Source: Lagenorhynchus albirostris
Lineage: Eukaryota > Chordata > Mammalia > Artiodactyla > Delphinidae
DNA: 64,000 bases
Assembly (NCBI RefSeq): GCF_949774975.1
Contig: NC_083113.1
Coordinates: 18,791,690 to 18,855,689 of the forward strand
Direction of reading: 5' to 3'
Each line of letters begins with the position of its first letter. The first letter of the stretch is position 1. A model generated the notes under the pieces. That model searched no databases, had not been told where the DNA came from, and worked only from the letters and a program-made list of their open reading frames with translations. Below are positions 47,601 through 60,700 of this stretch, one piece after another. The position numbers were made by a program, and so were the translations under genes.

Positions 47601-50600
47601 AGAAAATTATAATACGATGATGAAAGAAATTAAAGATGATACAAATAGATGGAGAGATATACCATGTTCTTGGATTGGAAGAATCAACATTGTGAAAATG
47701 CCTATACTACCCAAGCTATCTACAGATTCAATGCAATCCCTGTCAAACTACCAATGGCGTTTTTCATGGAACTAGAATAAAAAAATTCGCAATTTGTATG
47801 GAAACGCAAAAGACCCTGAATAACCAAAGCAATCTTGAGAAAGAAAAATGGAGCTGGAGGAATCAGGCTCCCTGATTTCAGACTATACTACAAAGCTACA
47901 GTAATCAAGACAGTATGGTACTGGCACAAAAACAGAAATATAGATCAATGGAACAGGATAGAAAGCCCAGAGATAAACCCAAGCACATATGGTCACCTTC
48001 TCTTTGATGAAGGAGGCAAGAATATACAATGGAGAAAAGACAGCCTCTTCAATAAGTGGCGCTGGGAAAACTGGACAGCTACATGAAAAAGAATGAAATT
48101 AGAACACTCCCTAACACCATACACAAAAATAAACTCAAAATGGATTAAATACCTATGTAAGGCCAGACACTATCAAACTCTTAGAGGAAAACACAGGCAG
48201 AACACTCTATGACATAACTCAGAGCAAGATCCTTTTTGACCCACCTCCTAAAGAAATGGAAATAAAAACAAAAATAAACAAATGGGACCTAATGAAACTT
48301 AAAAGCTTTTGCACAGCAAAGGAAACCATAAACAAGGCGAAAAGACAACCCTCAGAATGGGAGAAAATTAGTCGCAAATGAAGCAAGTGACAAAGGATTA
48401 ATCTCCAAAATTTATAAGCAGCTCATGCAGCTCAATATCAAAAAACCAAACAGCCCAATCCAAAAACAGGCAGAAGATCTAAACAGACATGTCTCCAAAG
48501 AAGATATACAGATTGCCTATAAACACATGAAAGAATGCTCAACATCATTAATCATTAGAGAACTGCAAATCAAAACTACAATGAGATATCATCTCATACC
48601 AGTCAGAGTGGCCATCATCAAAAAATCTACAAACAATAAATGCTGGAGAAGGTGTGGAGAAAAGGGAACCCTCCTGCCCTGTTGGTGGGAATGTAAATTG
48701 ATACAGTCTCTATGGAGAACAGTATGGAGTTCCTTAAAAAACTAAAAATAAAACTACGGTATGACCCAGCAATCCCACTACTGGGCATATACCCTGAGAA
48801 AACCATAATTCAAAAAGAGTCATGTACCACAATGTTCATTGCAGCTCTATTTACAATAGCCAGGACATGGAAGCAACCTAAGTGTCCATAATGGACCTAG
48901 AGTCTGTCATACAGAGTGAAGTAAGTCAGAAAGAGAAAAACAAATACCGTATGCTAACACATATATATGGAATCTAAAAAAAAAGGGGGCATGAAGAACC
49001 TAGGGGCAAGATGGGAATAAAGACGCAGACCTACTAGAGAATGGACTTGAGGACATAGGGAGGGGGAAGGGTAAGCTGGGACAAAGTGAGAGAGTGGCAT
49101 GGACATATTTACACGACCAAATGTAAAATAGACAGCTAGTGGGAAGCAGCCGCATAGCACAGAGAGATCAGCTCGGTGCTTTGTGATCACCTAGAGGGGT
49201 GGGATAGGGAGAGTGGGAGGGAGGGAGATGCAAGAGGGAAGAGATATGCGGATATATGTATATGTATAGCTGATTCACTTTGGTATAAAGCAGAAACTAA
49301 CACACCATTGTAAAGCAATTATGCTCCAATAAAGATGTTAAAAAACAAAACAAAACATTATGTTAGATGAAATAAGCCAGACACAAAAGGACAAATAATG
49401 TATGATTCCATTCATATGAAATTTCTAGTATAAGAAAATTCATAGAGGCAGAAAGTAGAATAGAGGTTACTAGGGGCTAGGGTTGGGGAGAGTGGGGAAT
49501 TATTATTAACAGGTACCGAGTTTCTGTTTGGGTGATAAAAGGGTTTTGGAAATAGAAAGTGGTGGTGGTTGCACAATATTGTAAATGTAATGTCAGTGAA
49601 ATAAGTTTAAAATGGTTAAAATTCTATATTTTACCACAATTAAAAAATAATAATGTAATATCCCCCAAACCACTGAATTGTACACTGGAAATGGGTGAGT
49701 TGTATGATGTGTATGAATTATATCTCAATAAAGCTGTTAAGGAAGGCAGCCAGCAGGCAGGAAAGAAGGGGGAAAAGTGATGGCTTCTGGGGAAACAATG
49801 GTTACGAGACAGGTAAGAGAGAGATTTTTCACTATATATCTTTTTGTACCTTTTAAATTTTGTACTGTGTTGCATGCTTTACATTTTCAAAAAGTAAATT
49901 ACATATTTTTAAAATAAAAAATTCGAGGTCCCTTGTTCAAAAGTGAAGAATTTCAAGATATCAACGGCAGAGCATGAAATCAAGTGTGAGACTTTCTGTG
50001 TGTGGAGCCCTGTGTAACTTCAGAGGTTCATGCCATGAAGCCAGCCCTGTCCTGTAGCCCTGAGAATCCTTGTCTATGTTTTCTTGCTAAAAGCTACATT
50101 TCCAGAAAATTCACAAATGTGGGTCAATCCAATATACCAATAGACATTTTCCTTAGCTCCCTTTCCACCCTCCTTGGGGAAACAAAGTGGAGTGGATTGT
50201 GACACCCACAGCTGGAGCTGCGGCCGCCTCTGCTGCGTCACCCTCCTCACTGCCACCACGGAGTAGGTCTAAGGAGCAGGGCAGGTGTCCCACGGCCCCT
50301 CCCGACCCTGGTGTCCACGGGAGTCACCCTTGGTAACAGAGCCCGTGCTGAGCGCCCACCATGCAGCCTGTGTGTTATCTCGTGCAGACCTCACCTGGGC
50401 TCAGTTTGCAGGTGAGGAAACTAAGGTCCAAGGTCACGCAGGATGAGAACCTGCACTCTCTTAACCCCGGGCCAGACCCCCAGGGGAAAGCCTGGTCCAG
50501 GCCAGCCGGGCTCGTAACTGAGCCGAGCGGGCAGGGTGACAGGGCATATGCACATTCTGGGATCCTGACTCCAAGGCCCGCTGGAGAGGGCTGGCCACCC

Positions 50601-51702
50601 ACTTGGTGCCGGTGGCCACAGGCAAAGTGACCCTTGCAGGCCCTGGATTATCAGATCTTCCCATTTTACATGGGATGCTGGAAATCCACATTTTGGGGTA
50701 GGAGTGGGACACTGCACAATGTTTGCCAGTGTTGGCTCACACTGAAATGAATGCATCTGAGGGCCGTCCCAGCCCAGGGACCACAGCTTGTGGTTTCCCC
50801 CTGCCTGTCGGTCCCCTTCCCTTTCTCCATCTCCAGCCTCCTCACAGCACCAGCGGACCATAGTTGGAGATGCCCCACATTGACACCAGCTGGGGAGCCA
50901 AAGGGGCACAGGCCGAATCCAGGAGGGCGTGAAGGGGGACTCCCACCCACCTCCCCGCTGCAGGATGCTGCCCGGCCTCCCAGGGCCTCCTCACTTGGTG
51001 ATGGTGAGCAGCGTGGCCTGGGATGTCACATCCCAGATCTTGATGCTCCTGTCCAGTGAGACGGAAGCCACCTTCTGGCTGTCTGGGTCAAAGCAGCACG
51101 CTGTGACCGACATCCTGTGATGATCTGAGGCACAAGGAAAGTGACTCGTTACCGTGCGTTCCATACTCTGGGCCACAGGCTCCAAGGGACGCAGAGGCTC
51201 ACCCTGCTCCCCTGGACAGCGACAGTATTACAGAGATGCAGCTCTGGTTTTCACAAGGGACTCTGCACTCACACAAGGTGCCTGCCGTGAACCAGGCTTT
51301 GGAGGAGCACTGCCCCCCGCCCCTGCCACTGCCCCTGCAGAGCTCCCACGTGGATGCGGAGACACCCTTGAGCAGGCAACGATCTGCAGCATATGCCATG
51401 GCTCCCAGCCAGCAGAAGGAAGGCTGGCCCAGCCCCGAGAGGTCGAGGAAGGGACCTAAAAGTTATCGAGGGAAGCAGGAAAGGAAGAGTGCTCTAGGCA
51501 GAAGGAACAGCACGTGCCAAGGTCCGGCGTGGGGAGAGAGCATGGAGGGGCGTGGCGTGCAGCTAGAACTCTGAGCGTGAGGAGAGGTAGAGTGTGCGGT
51601 GATACATTAAGGAAATATGCAAGCTGTGGGGCAGTGCACCTATCACGGTGCCATGTTGATAAAAATACATTAAATGCATGTGGGAAGTAGTACTGTGTGT
51701 GT

Positions 51703-51768
<66 letters not shown>

Positions 51769-54700
51769 AGGCCACCCAGCAATGTACTGTTAATAATACG
51801 TACCTCCAGGGAGGAGTCCAAACAGGTACGGCAGCCTTGCTCTTTTTACTTTACACACTTACTAATTTTTTTTTACAATGATAATGTATTTTTTAACTTT
51901 TTCTTTTGAGATAACTGTTAACTCAAATGCAGTTGTAAGGAATAATACAGAGAGATCCCATCACCCAGTTTCCCCCAGTGATAACATCTTGCATAATCAT
52001 TATATAGGATTACAACTGGGAAATTGACATACGATGATTTTTTTTTCAGTAGATGCCATTCTGTTCTTTTTCTAATTGTCTGAATTTGTTTCTTTCTACA
52101 TGACAATGAATAATAATAATATTGCAAATCATCAGCATTGTAAAACACAATAAATACTTTACATGCATTATTAATAATCATTGTGATAATTATTTTTATA
52201 TTTTTAAATATAAATGTTAAGAAGGTTGGGACTCCACTCAATAAAGAATTGGGCTTTAAATGTCCACGTGAGGTTGGAGCAGAGCACTGCTTCATTTATT
52301 ACAAGCACGAGACTGAACGGAAAATCCTTAAGCAGTCTTAGTTTTAACTGCCTGTGCATTTATCAATCAATGTCCCATCTTTAATGATGTGATTCATAGC
52401 ATTGCAGGTTCACCAAATAAAGCAATCGAAAGTCACTGTCTGTCAAGTGACAAGTGGCTGTTACCACAGACAGAATAGAGCAGGGAGCCCACGCAAACTC
52501 ACCTTTGATGTGGGACACGGTGGTGGTGTCTTCCGCGTCTGTTATACAGATTCCATGGTCCACATCCAAGCCTGAGACCACGTATTTACCATCGGGGGAA
52601 AACTTACAGGAGACTATGAAGGTTTCATGACTGAGCTTCCACTGAAACAGGGCAACAATCCAAAGGTTTTCTCTCTAGCCCAGCATTCCAGCAGGACTTT
52701 CTGAAATGTTCTCTCTATGTACTGTTCGGTATGCCAGCCACTGGCCACATGTGGCCATGGAGTACTTGTAATAGGCTGGTGCAAATAAGGAACTGAATTT
52801 TTGTTTGTTTAGTTTTCATGAATTAATTTTTAATTAATAAATGTAATTAATGTGTGTCTAGGACAGATGAACAAGGATAGCAAGCACCTAGCAGAACTGG
52901 CAGCAAGGTTCTAGTAATGGCCAACTTTATTCTTTTTTTTTTTTTTTTGGCTGCACCAAGTGGCTTGTGGGATCTTAGCTTCCCGACCAGGGATCGGACC
53001 CGAGCCCTCGGCAGCGAAAGCGCAGAGTCCTAACCACTGGACTGCCAGGGAATGCCCCCTGGGCAACTTTTTTCTTGTTCAGTTTGGTAAGTGTTTATTG
53101 AATGTCTGCCCTGTGGACAAGACGCTACAACCTCAGCCCCTTGGGACGAAGAGCTACTCAACATATTTAGGAAAGGAGGATCTCTCTGTATGTTCTAAAT
53201 TATGGTATTGCCATTGTGAAGGTTTTTAAATATGCCCACCAATTCTTTGATAGTCCTCCCTCCACAAGCTGGAGCTTAATTACCTGCCCCAAGAGTGTGG
53301 GCTCAACTTAGTGACTCATTTCTTTGAATACAATATGGCAGAAGGGATAGTGTATGACTAGGTCATAAAAGAAACCAGGGCTTTCTCCAAAGAAGAAATA
53401 CAGATGGCCAAAAAGCACATGAAAAGATGCTCAATGTCGTTAATTATTAGAGAAATGCAAATCAAAACCATAATGAGGTATCACCTCACACTGTTCAGAA
53501 TAGCCATCATCAGAATAATAAACGGAAAGGGTGTGGAGAAAAGGGAACCCTCTTACACTGTTGGTGGGAATGTAAATTGGTGCAGCCACTGTGGTTCCTT
53601 AAAAAACTAAAAATAGAGTTACCATATGATCCAGCCATCCCACTCCTGGGCATATATCTGGAAAAGTTGAAAACTTTAATTCAAAAAGATACATGCACCC
53701 CAATGTTCATAGCAGAACTATTTACAATAGCCAAGACATGGAAGCAACCTAAAGTCCATTAACAGATGAATGAGATGTGGTATAAATATACAATGGAATA
53801 TTACTCAGCCATTAAAAAGAATGAATTATTGCCATTTGCAGCAACACGGTTGGACCTAGAAATTATTGTACTCAGTGAAGTAAGTCAGACAGAGAAAGAT
53901 AAATATCACATGATACCACTTATACGTGGAATCTAAAAAAATGATACAAATGGACTTATTTAAAAACAAAATAGGGACTTCCTTGGTGGTCCAGTACTCC
54001 CAATGCAGGGGGCCCAGGGGGCTGGGGTTCGATCCCTGGTCAGGGAACTAGATCCTACATGTGGCAACTTTGTTGCCACACACAGCAACGAAGATCCCAC
54101 ATGCTGCAAATAAGACCCGGTGCAGCCAAATAAATAAATTAGAAATAAGCATTTGGGAAAATGCTCGAAGTCAGGAGTAACTGATGCTCTTATATCTGCT
54201 AGTATATAATGACACTATGTTGCCAACAGAATATACTTGCCCGTGTTCACATTTAACATGTGTATAGGAAAAGAGACACCATGGTGTTAACTGTAATCTC
54301 TGGGAGTTGTTTTAAGGTTTCTGTGTTTGTTTTTTTGAACTTGGCTTATCTTGTCTTTCCAAAAATTGTTTACAATGAGTATAAATTGATCTTCACACCA
54401 GGAAGGAAGATTTTTTTTTTTTAAGGAGAGAAAAGAGGAGGAAGGGAGAGGAGAGGTGATGAGAAGCTGCTGGGGGAAGGGCGATGGGGATGGGACAGGA
54501 GACCCTGAGGAACCCCTGGAGCAGGGTCAGGGCTGCCTGGGTACCAGGCAGGAGAGAGAGGGGGATCTCGGGCCAGTTTGGATGGATGGATGGTGGTAAC
54601 TTCTTAGATGGAGGACAGATTGGGAAGGGCCCAGAAGCCCCGTGCTTTGGCCACGTGCATGGCCTTTGTCCCAAGGCCTCAGCTCTGCCTCTTGCCCCAT

Positions 54701-57700
54701 CAAAAGCAGACATCCCTAGGGGAGGGTCTCTTTTCCCATGCAGTTCCCTCCGCCTGGAATGCCACCTCCCACACCCACCTCCACTTCTTCCCTTCTTCCA
54801 CATCCTCCCCATCCCTCAAAGAGAGCCCTCTTCTGCCTGCTTCAGAAAGCCTTCCTTCCCTGAAGCCCACCCTCCATCATTTTGGGTCCCTGAGAAAATT
54901 TTCCTTTCCTGAAAGATTGGCTACCCTTCACACTCCATGCCCAGCTCAAGGCCACTTAAGGCCCAGTCAAGACCCTGTGCTGTGAATTCTGCTGAGTGCA
55001 CCACAGTGACCTCAATGGGAAGGAAATCCAAAAAAGAGGGGATATATGTATATGTATAACTGACTCATTTTGCTGTACAGTAGAAACCAGCACAACACTG
55101 TAAAGCAACTATACTCCCATAAAAGTCAATTTTACAAAAAGACCCTGTGCTGTGATGTCTCCACTAGGGCAAAGCATACGTACCAGCAGCTTGCCTGTTT
55201 CAAGGTCCCAAGCCCTCACTGTTTTGTCGTAAGATGCTGCAATAATTCTGGAAATAAAATGACAAACATAGGGTCTTAATGACCCAGATTATTATGCCTG
55301 TGGTTTCCATGAAAAAAAAATAGGAAATTTTTACAGAAAATTTCTATAGTTTAGGACCAAGATTGCAAATAATACCTGAATCTTCCTAAAGATGTTCCAT
55401 GAGCACCCCCCCACCCCGGAGAACAGAGGTTCTCAGTGAAAACAGAGAGCCCCTAACACAGAAGGCACCACAGCACCATTCTCTTCTTTAATCCCTCAGT
55501 CACACAAATATGTTCTTTTATATTTGGGGCGTTAAAGGTATCATTTCTTCTGTTCTGTAATTGTCTTCTTCTTCTAGAAGGAGCTACAACTCACAAGGAT
55601 CAGTCACTTCTTTCTCTGGTCACTTGTCTATATTTTTACAGGAAAAGACTTTCGTAGCTCATCTCATTCTGAAATGCTTTCTTGTACATTTAGTAAAATA
55701 ATATATGTACCCTTGTCTTCTCATATTGCATGTTTCTGTGACAATCTCTGTCCTCTATGTGAGATAAATTCCCACGAAACTTAAATTCCCACACTAGTTT
55801 TCACGAGCAGACTAATTTTGTAGCTGCTGCTCAGGATAAAAGTGAATCCACTTTAAAGCAAATCCCCTTTTAAAGGCCCGTCTCACATCTGTGTGAGGGG
55901 TAAATGCAAGTGCATCCCAGAGGCTGCCTCCCAGCCCCTAGGCCGCCTCCCAGCCCCGATGCTCCCCAGGTGACAGCTTGGGCTTCCCTCTGCTTCCTGC
56001 GTCTCAGTTTCCCCTGTGAAATGAGGTCCTGGACTGAATCGCTAGTGAGCCTCGCAGCTGACCCAGTCCACAGGTGTGACTGCAGGAAATAAACTCCGTG
56101 AAGAACACTCAGACTGGCTTCAGCCACAATAAAATTTGCCTTTTTAGCATTTTAAATTTTCAAAGAGTTATCACATCTACTTGATTCTCACAGCAAAAGA
56201 TGGGAACCATGAGACCGATATATGGGAGTAAGGTTGGGTATTTGCTTAAGAGACAGTGAACTGACCCGGGCGTGCTGTGTGCTGGCCTACTCTTCCCTCT
56301 CACTTTCCTGACCAGAGTAAAATGAGGGCAAGTCACCTTCTGCTGTCAGCCGTGACGCTGCATTCTAAAACAGGAGCTCCGGGCCCCGGCTCAAAATTCC
56401 GAACAACAGATCCATCCACGGCATCCTCAGGTCAGCGGGAGAGAGGGGGAGAGGGCCAGAGGTCACTGAGGTGTCGGCTGAAGCTGTGGTTGAGTTCAAC
56501 ATCAGCCCTGGGCTTGTCTGAGAACCTTGAGAACCTGAGAACCTTGCCCTATGACTCTCACCCAGCTCAGAGGGGCAAAAGGACTTCCCCTCCACCCCCA
56601 AAGCAGGAAGGACACCCTCGCCGGCAACCCCGGGAAAACTCCCCCTCGATCCCACAGTGGCCGATGGAAACAGGCGGCTCTGAGGGCAGAGCTGCAAACG
56701 GGTAATTTTCTCATTCTCTACCGGCCAAAGAGGCGCCACAAAATCTAGCAAGATCTTTCAAGAACTTTTTACAAGTTCCCACTGTTTGACCCAGCAATTC
56801 TATCCTGAGGGGGTCTCCCTTAAGGAGATAATCTGAGTTGTGGCATGCATGAAAAAGGTTTGTCACGTGTTAGAGGGGACAGACGGCAAACACACCGGCA
56901 ACAGTCTGTGTCCACCTAAAGGGGACAGTTAAAACAAATTTGAGCACTCCCAACAGTGGGGCCCAAGCAACTCTGATCACACTGAAGGGAGATAACTGCA
57001 GAATAGGATGAGAACAGAGCAGGGTAATAACTGACAATAGGATGGGAACAATCGGGGTACCAAAGTGAAGGGTGCGTGCTGGGGCAGAGATAAAATACTT
57101 TCAGTAAGAAATGTGTCCACAGCTTTTCAGGATAAGCAGGGGTGGAAAGTCCCCTTGAAACAAATGTTATTAGTAAGACAGTGAATTCATAGAAAGGCCT
57201 TGCACTGTTATATGAAATTATGGTGCCCGGTTGGGGGAGCTTTTGGCCTGACCAGGGCAGGCCTGGGACAATTCTTCCTGATATGCAGAGACCACTTTGC
57301 ATGAAGACCCCAAGCCTGCTGGGAGGCAAAGGACCCTGTGTCAGGGGTCCCCAAGACCACCCCCGGGATTGGTGATTCTCCAGGACTCACAGGACTCTGA
57401 ATATAGTCGTGCTCACGGCTAAGATTTATTACAGCCAAAGGACGCAAAGCAAAATCAGCAAAGGGAAGGGTACATGGGGTGAGGTCCAGAGGAAACCAGG
57501 CACTGCTTGCAAGAGTCTCTCTCTGTGGGTCACACGGGACATGCTTAATTCCTGCAGCAACCAGTTGTAACAACATGTGTGAGGTGCTGTCTACCGGGGA
57601 GACGCACCTGAACCTCGGGGCCCAGGTTTTTATCGGGGTCGGGTGACACAGACACTGTGCAGCGTGCACCCGAATTCCAGACTCCCAGAAGGAGAGCCGG

Positions 57701-60700
57701 TGTAGAGCATCAACCGCGTGGTTTGCACAAACCGTCCGTGAGGCCCCTTTATCACTTAGGGAAAGATTCATACGACTATAGAACACTGTTTACCAGTCAA
57801 GTTCCCAGATGGCAGCCAAGGCCAGCCTTGCCAGTGGGCCTTTCCAAGGACAGCAGTCTCAGGCCTACCGTGCAAACTCTTTTCTGCACAGACCCAGTCC
57901 CCCAACCCCTGCTCCGTGAAACTTGAAACGGTGCGGTTGTGTTTGGGTGAACCCAGCAGGCCTTAATCAAAGCCCACCGACAGGAAGAGATCCCAGAGAG
58001 GAATTCATGGGAGCAGGACACATTCAGGCTGGAGGCCCAGCTCATGAGCCTCGTGGCTTGGGAAGAAAGGGCTGGTTCTGACAGCCTGGGATCCAGCCTC
58101 CCTGGCTGGTGTGTTGCTCTAGGACAAACATTGTCCGGGAACTAAGAAAATGATCGTCGTGGGGCCTGGGGCTGAGGCCCACTGCGGTCCGTGCAGGGCC
58201 CCGGAGCCAGTTAAGGGCAGAACTAGAATGGACTGTGCAGGTTCAGCGTTCAATAGTGCTGCCATATGGCCAAGAGGAGGAATAGCAACCACGGACAGAT
58301 AACTCTCTTGGAAAATGTGCACAGTCATGAATGATTTGGCAGGAGATATTCAATAGACGGCAATACAAGCCAGATGTTGTTAGTGAATTCCAAAGACAGT
58401 GGAAATGTCTCTGTTTTGTATTGAGTGTTTCTTGAAATAAATGGGTCATTGGCTAGGGGTGTGAGAAGACAAATAAAGCAGTTTCCCCTTCACCGGGCAT
58501 TTGGAACCAGGAATTCTTTCTGTGGACTCAGATAATTTAAGGGGAGATGTTGGTTGCACTTTGAATGAATGGGGAGGAAGGGGTTCTAATAAGTGGTTAG
58601 AAACATAAAGGAGATGTGACAATATTTGTAGCCCAAGTTTACTGTGATTATATAAACAGTTTTTCTGTATGATTTCAAATTCATAAATGTGTGTATACAT
58701 GTGCGAACAGGAAAAAGAAAAGCTACACTCCAACATTTTCATGGTAGTTAACTCAGGGTTCATGGAACAATGTTTTATTTTCTTCCTTGTGTCTTTATGT
58801 ATTTTGGTGATAAAACCATATTACCTTCATAGTATGAGAAAAACTACCAGTGATTTTTTTTTTTTACAATGATTGGAAAGAGATGTACCATATCAGAGAG
58901 AGACTGGGCACACGACTAAGAATACTTTTTTTCTCAGCTTCTTCATACATCTATGGTCTTTCACAGTGATCTGCAGTTAGGGGAAAGGGACCTTTTTAAA
59001 AGATTAAATCAGAAGTTTGGCTTTGGGTGGGTTGAGAGGAAGGACTGGAGATGGAAGATGGTGAGAGTGGAGGAGAGAAGGGAGAGGCAAGGAGACACTT
59101 GCCCAAGATACTGTGACAGAGAAGGTGATGCGCAGGGTAATGGCTTAGTCATCTCCTGAGGGAGGGCTCGTGCCACGAGCTGCCGCTGGGGCAGGGAGAG
59201 CCACAGGAGGAGCCAGGAGCAGAGAAAAAGATGGGGAAAAGAGAGCCAGGAGGGGGAAAGAGGACCATTGGAGGGGCAGCCAAGGCAGGGAGACCAGAGA
59301 ACTAGTGATTCTGCAACTAGGGGTGGAGGTGTGAAGGAAGGCGGAGGGACGGAGGGGGCAGCTGGAGAAGGTGGTGGCAGGGGGTAGGGCTGTGAGTAAG
59401 TCAGGTATTGAGGACGCTTGGGCAGGCTGAAGTGACGGGGTCCTGGCTGGGGCACGGAGTAGGTAGGGAGCCAGGGCAGTGAAGCTGCTGCGGGAGCCAA
59501 GGACATCTGGATGGATGGTCCCTAATCTTGGGACAACAAAAGAAAACAGGCAGATGTCCCCTTATAGAGACAGAAGCCCTCTGGCCAAAACAGACAGAAA
59601 CCCCTGAGAGTCCTTCCACTGACTCAGAAGGTGAGAAGAACATGAGAAGCATCTGAAGATGACAAAGCAAAATGCACACTTGGAAAGTCACCATTCCCCC
59701 CTCCCCCTGGGTGACAACCAGCAGAGACCCCCTCACCCCCAGGCCTTCTCAGTCATCCCAGAGGGTTGGGAAAGGGCTTAGGGTTCCCAGAGGAAGCAGT
59801 GGTTTTCCCAACAAGAAGATCATGGGGATGGGTGGGGGGATGGGGGGTGGATAAGAGCCACAGAAAAGGAGAGAGTGGATGTCTGTCGGGACCTGGTATG
59901 GGCCAGGCAGGCCCTGGGGTGGCCCCAGCACACGGCTGATCCTGTGAGGCCTGGGGAGGTTTAGGGAGGCCCGGGAGGTCATGTAACCACCCAGGGTCAA
60001 ACAGCTGGTAGGTCACTAATGCGGGGCCCGAACCACTTGGATAGCCCCAAACCCTCCTGCCCAGTCTGCCTGGCTTGGTACCCGCCAAGACCCAGAAGAT
60101 GACCCAGAAGATGCTCCTCCAAGGTGATCCGGAGGGTAAGGAGCTATTCTCCACCTAGTTACCCAAAGCAGAACCCAGGAACCAGCCTTGACTCACTCCG
60201 CCCTGTCCCCCTCCTGCCCCTGAAGCCAGATGAGATAGCAAAACTCGGAACTGACCGTCCTTCCCCGTGGGCCCTGCCCCCGCCACACAGTCATCTGTGG
60301 CCCGGCCCCTGATGGCCACTGCCATCTCCCAGCCCTGCTCCCTCCTCACCCGCTCCCGACTGACCAGCAGTGCCCCCAGGCAGGCCCACTAGAGTCTGCT
60401 GGCTGTGCCCAGAAGACTTTGGAAGAGTTCTTGGTGGCCACCTCCCTGTAACCTCATCTGACCACCACATCCCTGTTCCTCTGCCCCTGCTTCCTGCACC
60501 CTGTGGCACTGACCTGTGCTCAGGCCTACCTCTCCCAATCACCCTTCATGGACAGGTCCCAGGTCTGGCCACTTTTCTGTCCTCTTGGGATCCCCTAGGC
60601 CTAGCCGTAATACCATCTCTGTGGATGGAACTGAATATTCCAAATGAGAAGGAGGCCCAGAGAGATAACACAGCTCAGAGACCCCAGCCAGGTCTCAGGC

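Noticed and set aside
47269..47775. A 168-residue frame with reverse-transcriptase motif as a host gene
   Set aside because: It is L1 ORF2 in a 5'-truncated insertion flanked by a target duplication.
54393..54985. Open frames of 125-142 residues at 54.4-55.0 kb
   Set aside because: They overlap an L2 relic and polypurine-rich intron sequence, on both strands.
59009..60154. 165-residue Pro/Leu-rich and other frames in WDR88 intron 2
   Set aside because: Purine-rich strand bias gives long frames; no domain or splice support.
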